A stretch of DNA of 50,449 nt from Oscillospiraceae bacterium (GTDB lineage: Bacteria; Bacillota; Clostridia; Oscillospirales; Oscillospiraceae). The stretch lies in NCBI GenBank assembly GCA_902778285.1, contig CACYXC010000022.1:1-50449 (forward strand). The letters run 5' to 3'. Both the position numbers and the translations under genes were made by a program. Within the stretch, counting starts at the first letter, position 1; every line of letters begins with the position of its first letter. The notes beneath the pieces are model-generated. The model saw only the letters and a list, made by a program, of their open reading frames with translations, ran no database searches and had not been told where the DNA came from. Shown here piece after piece: positions 43,167 through 50,449 of the stretch.

Positions 43167-45143
43167 TTATTCTTCCGGGTTAATGAATCTGGTGCGCACG
43201 CTCAGCGGGGCGAAGGGCCGGCCGCCGTCCTGATAGAACTTGCCGAAGAACTCCAGGCACTGCAGACGCAGGTCGTGCACGAAGCAGCCCAGCAGGTTCA
43301 GTCCGAAGTTCAGCGCGTGGCCGATCAGGAAGATGACGATGAAGATCGCGCCGGACAGCGGGGTCACGCCGTTGGCGGAGGGCATGGCGGCGATGGTGTT
43401 GAAGACCTGCGCCACGACGCCGCCGGCCAGCATCAGGGCCATGATACGCGAGTAGCTCAGGATATCGCCGAACCAGCCCGTGAGTGTATTATAGATGACG
43501 CCGAAGGCCGCCGTCAGCTTGCCGATGCCCTTGCTGTGGCGTCCCGCGCCGAAGAGCAGCATCGCCGCGCCGACGATCAGGATCGCGAGGCCGAGGTTGT
43601 GCAGCATCCGGGACCTGAGTATCCCCAGCATATCCAGCGCCAGCAGGATACCGCCGAGCAGGATGACCCACAGGGAGCCCTCCTCAAAAATACCGTCGGC
43701 CAGATTGCCGTTCTTTTTCTTCTCCAGGAAGGAGACGACCATGCCGGCGTTCAGATGGATCACGCCCAGCGCCATGGCGCCGTAGAGCACGAGCGTACTG
43801 TCGCGCACGGGGCTGAACAGCGCGGGCAGGCCCTTCCAGTCGGAGCCGAACATGCCCGCGATCACCTCGGGGGCGTTGCCGAAGAGGCCGCCGGTCAGCG
43901 CGCCGCATATGAATGTGGCGATACCGCCGTAGAGCAGCAGCTGGCAGAAGGACAGTGTCCCCCCGCGCGGCTTGATCTTCTTCATGGCAACCAGCGCCGC
44001 GACGATCATGATCAGGCCGTAGCCCATATCCGCCATCATCAGCCCGTAGAACAGGATGAAGAAGGGCGCCATCAGCGGGTTCGGGTCCACCGTGCCGTAG
44101 GCCGGCAGACTGTACATGTTGGTGACCATATTCAGGGCGTTCGTCACCTGATTGTTTTTCAGCTTGACGGGCACCTCCGGGTACTCGTCCGGCTCCGGAT
44201 CGCGGCACTCCCACGCGCAGTCGAAGCGCTTGAAGACCTGCTCCAGCTCCTGCTCCCGCTCGGCGGGCATCCAGCCCTCCAGGATCAGGGTGCTGTCCGT
44301 GCCGACGAGGCGCTCCTCAGCCTCCGCCATGGCGACGCGGGTGGAGAGCTTGTCGCTGGCGAGCTTCAGCTCGTCCCGGTGCCCGCTTTCGGCTTTGATC
44401 TGTTCGACGAGTTCCGCCTTCTGCGCGGCGAGAGCGCTCAGACTCTCCTCCGCGGCGGCGGCCGCCTCTCTCGGCGTTCCGCTCAGGCCCCCCAGGGCGG
44501 CGGCGGTGAAGCCGAAGCTCCGCAGGGCCTCCTGCGCGGCGGGCATCTGCTCCTTCATGCACAGCAGAGCCACATAACGCGCGCTTTTGTCCTCGCTGAC
44601 GGGGAAGAGCTCCGCCTCGTCGGCGGCGTCACGCAGCGCCTCCACGGCGGCGGAAAAGCTGACCTTGCCGGGGATCGCGCCGAGGACCAGCTCGGTGCGC
44701 TCGGTCCCGCCGCACTCGAGCGGCAGATCCAGGCTCATCCAGGGCTGCAGCGATTCGAGAACCGTCCGCAGGCGGCTCTCCTCCGCGCCGATACGGCGGA
44801 CCTGATCGTGCAGTTCCGTGATCTTCTCCGCGAGGGCGAGCGCATCGTCTATGCCGTCGTCCTCCAGGAAGGTCTCCGCTGCCAGCTCGGGCTTTGCCGA
44901 GAGCAGCCTGCTTTTGACCGGCGCGTACTGGCCCAGCAGCTCCAGGGCATGGTCAAGCGACGCCAGCCGGGTGCGCGCGGCCATGACGCCGCTGCTCTCC
45001 GGGCGGAGGCTTTCGGTCTCAGGCAGCTCCTCCCCGGCCTCGGAGATCTCCACGCAGCCCAGTCGGGTCAGCTCGCGCAGCAGCTCCTCCTTGCGGGAAC
45101 GAACGGCGATCAGCCGAAGCCGTTTCATTCGTAAAATGGCCAT
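43167..45143 (-). CDS. atpI: V-type ATP synthase subunit I (membrane stator)
   Basis: The 658-aa protein has a cytoplasmic N-terminal half (about 1-325) with coiled coils and a C-terminal membrane half with seven or eight TM helices. The essential Arg region GCFVHDLRLQCLEFFGKFYQDGGRPF near the end is intact. It forms the ion half-channels against the K ring. Its ATG is 1 nt after the G/H stop, so translation is probably coupled. Confidence 0.94.
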   Translation of the reverse strand: MAILRMKRLRLIAVRSRKEELLRELTRLGCVEISEAGEELPETESLRPESSGVMAARTRLASLDHALELLGQYAPVKSRLLSAKPELAAETFLEDDGIDDALALAEKITELHDQVRRIGAEESRLRTVLESLQPWMSLDLPLECGGTERTELVLGAIPGKVSFSAAVEALRDAADEAELFPVSEDKSARYVALLCMKEQMPAAQEALRSFGFTAAALGGLSGTPREAAAAAEESLSALAAQKAELVEQIKAESGHRDELKLASDKLSTRVAMAEAEERLVGTDSTLILEGWMPAEREQELEQVFKRFDCAWECRDPEPDEYPEVPVKLKNNQVTNALNMVTNMYSLPAYGTVDPNPLMAPFFILFYGLMMADMGYGLIMIVAALVAMKKIKPRGGTLSFCQLLLYGGIATFICGALTGGLFGNAPEVIAGMFGSDWKGLPALFSPVRDSTLVLYGAMALGVIHLNAGMVVSFLEKKKNGNLADGIFEEGSLWVILLGGILLALDMLGILRSRMLHNLGLAILIVGAAMLLFGAGRHSKGIGKLTAAFGVIYNTLTGWFGDILSYSRIMALMLAGGVVAQVFNTIAAMPSANGVTPLSGAIFIVIFLIGHALNFGLNLLGCFVHDLRLQCLEFFGKFYQDGGRPFAPLSVRTRFINPEE

Positions 45144-45144
45144 G

Positions 45145-45459
45145 TCAGTTGCTCACTATCCTTTCCACGATGAGCGCCGCGGCCTTGCCGAGATTCTGCC
45201 CGGCCTGCTCCCGGAGCGCCGTTTTCCGGCTCTCCAGCGCCGCCGCCTGCTTCTCCGCCTCGCTTCGGTACTTCTCCTCCGCTTTCCGGCGCAGCTCGCG
45301 CAGCTCCGCATCCGCCTTGGCGCCGGCCGCTTCCACCGCGGCCTGACCGGTCGTCCTCGCCTCGGCCAGCATCTGACGGGCCTTGGCCTCAGCCGCCTGT
45401 ACGGCCGCCTTCGCCTCGCTCTCGGCGGCGGTGACGTTCGCAATTGCCTCCCATGACAT
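45145..45459 (-). CDS. V-type ATP synthase subunit G/H-like peripheral stalk protein
   Basis: The ATG at 45459 (MSWEAIANVTAAESEAKAAV) is chosen, with GAGGGGG about 7 nt upstream. The 104-aa all-helical, Ala/Glu/Arg-rich coiled-coil protein has the heptad pattern of the NtpF/AhaH family and pairs with subunit E in the peripheral stalk. First gene of the V-ATPase operon. Confidence 0.88.
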   Translation of the reverse strand: MSWEAIANVTAAESEAKAAVQAAEAKARQMLAEARTTGQAAVEAAGAKADAELRELRRKAEEKYRSEAEKQAAALESRKTALREQAGQNLGKAAALIVERIVSN

Positions 45460-45545
45460 GGGCACACCCCCTCTTCTCTCAGATTCCATAATATTGCGTT
45501 CGACTTTGCCTGTTCACGCAGTAACTTGTGGTATTCGACTCTATA

Positions 45546-45574
45546 ATCATACCGCAGAAGCGTTCCTGTTTCAA
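45546..45574 (-). promoter_or_regulatory. Possible second promoter of the V-ATPase operon
   Basis: On the minus strand TTGAAA (45574-45569) is followed after 17 nt by TATGAT (45551-45546), about 85 nt downstream of the consensus promoter and about 87 nt before the first ATG. Confidence 0.45.
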
Positions 45575-45632
45575 GGTTAAGATACGCTCGACCCTGACAA
45601 AAATCATTCGACTTCGCGCCGGTTTTTTGGAC

Positions 45633-45662
45633 ATTATACGCCCTTTGTCAAGATCGTGTCAA
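45633..45662 (-). promoter_or_regulatory. Sigma-A promoter of the V-ATPase operon
   Basis: On the minus strand TTGACA (45662-45657) is followed after 18 nt by TATAAT (45638-45633). A second TTGACA lies within the spacer (45651-45646). The leader of about 170 nt contains four TTCGAC/CTCGAC words on the plus strand (45499, 45534, 45587, 45607) that may be operator-like. The 45460-45779 gap holds only these signals and the rpoC terminator. Confidence 0.8.
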
Positions 45663-45731
45663 TTCTTTTGTATGTATGATGTTCGTATCCGTTCTATCGC
45701 GTTCCGTCCCCACGCGTGAATGAAAAACGGT

Positions 45732-45757
45732 AAGAGGACCTCCGAAGAGATCCTCTT
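45732..45757 (-). terminator. Rho-independent terminator of rpoBC
   Basis: On the minus strand AAGAGGA (45757-45751) pairs with TCCTCTT (45738-45732), followed by ACCGTTTTTC. It begins 22 nt after the rpoC stop. Confidence 0.8.
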
Positions 45758-45779
45758 TTCGTTTTTTCCTATACAGGGA

Positions 45780-50449
<4,670 letters not shown>

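Overview
The window is a GC-rich bacterial chromosome segment. All but one of 40 protein genes lie on the minus strand. Gene content and order (dprA-topA-trmFO-plsX-rnc-smc-ftsY, yhbY-nadD/yqeK-rsfS-leuS-rpsU, greA-lysS, rpoB-rpoC beside a V-type ATPase operon, a DUF4830 protein, GW-repeat surface proteins, frequent TTG starts with strong Shine-Dalgarno sites) point to a gut-type clostridium, probably Oscillospiraceae or a close relative. The family is an inference; the genus cannot be read from here. No tRNA, rRNA, CRISPR array, phage or recognisable insertion sequence was found.

Layout in plus coordinates, with most genes read right to left. 1-3200: a terminator and a large secreted protein (acidic repeats, BspA-type LRRs, about 27 GW wall-binding repeats). 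3200-5350: greA-lysS behind a consensus promoter. 5350-5760: hairpin-rich non-coding DNA. 5760-11300: a cell-division hydrolase cluster, ftsE-ftsX, two tandem PcsB-coil/M23 peptidases and an S41-family protein whose catalytic Ser and Lys are both replaced. 11370-18000: a PucR-type regulator, an RsuA-type pseudouridine synthase, the lone plus-strand gene (DUF4830), a secreted metallophosphoesterase, an AAA-CYTH fusion, a histidine phosphatase and rpsU. 18100-22670: leuS, rsfS, a nadD-yqeK fusion and yhbY. 22680-23035: tandem 57-bp hairpin repeats. 23080-35500: a long housekeeping operon, trmH-dprA-topA-trmFO-plsX-rnc-radical SAM-smc-ftsY. 35580-35790: a long imperfect hairpin. 35800-36540: a TraX-like membrane protein. 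36650-45460: a nine-gene V-type ATPase operon (G/H, I, K, E, C, F, A, B, D). 45780-50449: rpoC and the 3' end of rpoB.

The strongest oddities are these. (1) The catalytic A subunit of the V-ATPase lacks its entire P-loop, a clean 16-codon in-frame gap, although the rest of the protein and the other eight subunits look intact. (2) The FtsEX cluster pairs two intact M23 hydrolases with an apparently dead S41 protease. (3) The intergenic DNA carries several families of structured repeats. One is a pair of elements at about 14.0 and 17.6 kb that share a 24-nt exact core and a conserved hairpin but have different flanking inverted repeats. Others are a tandem and dispersed GC-hairpin family, a roughly 210-bp single-hairpin element, and hairpin arrays, one of which sits inside the V-ATPase operon. 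(4) SMC is about 15% shorter than usual, with the loss in both coiled-coil arms.
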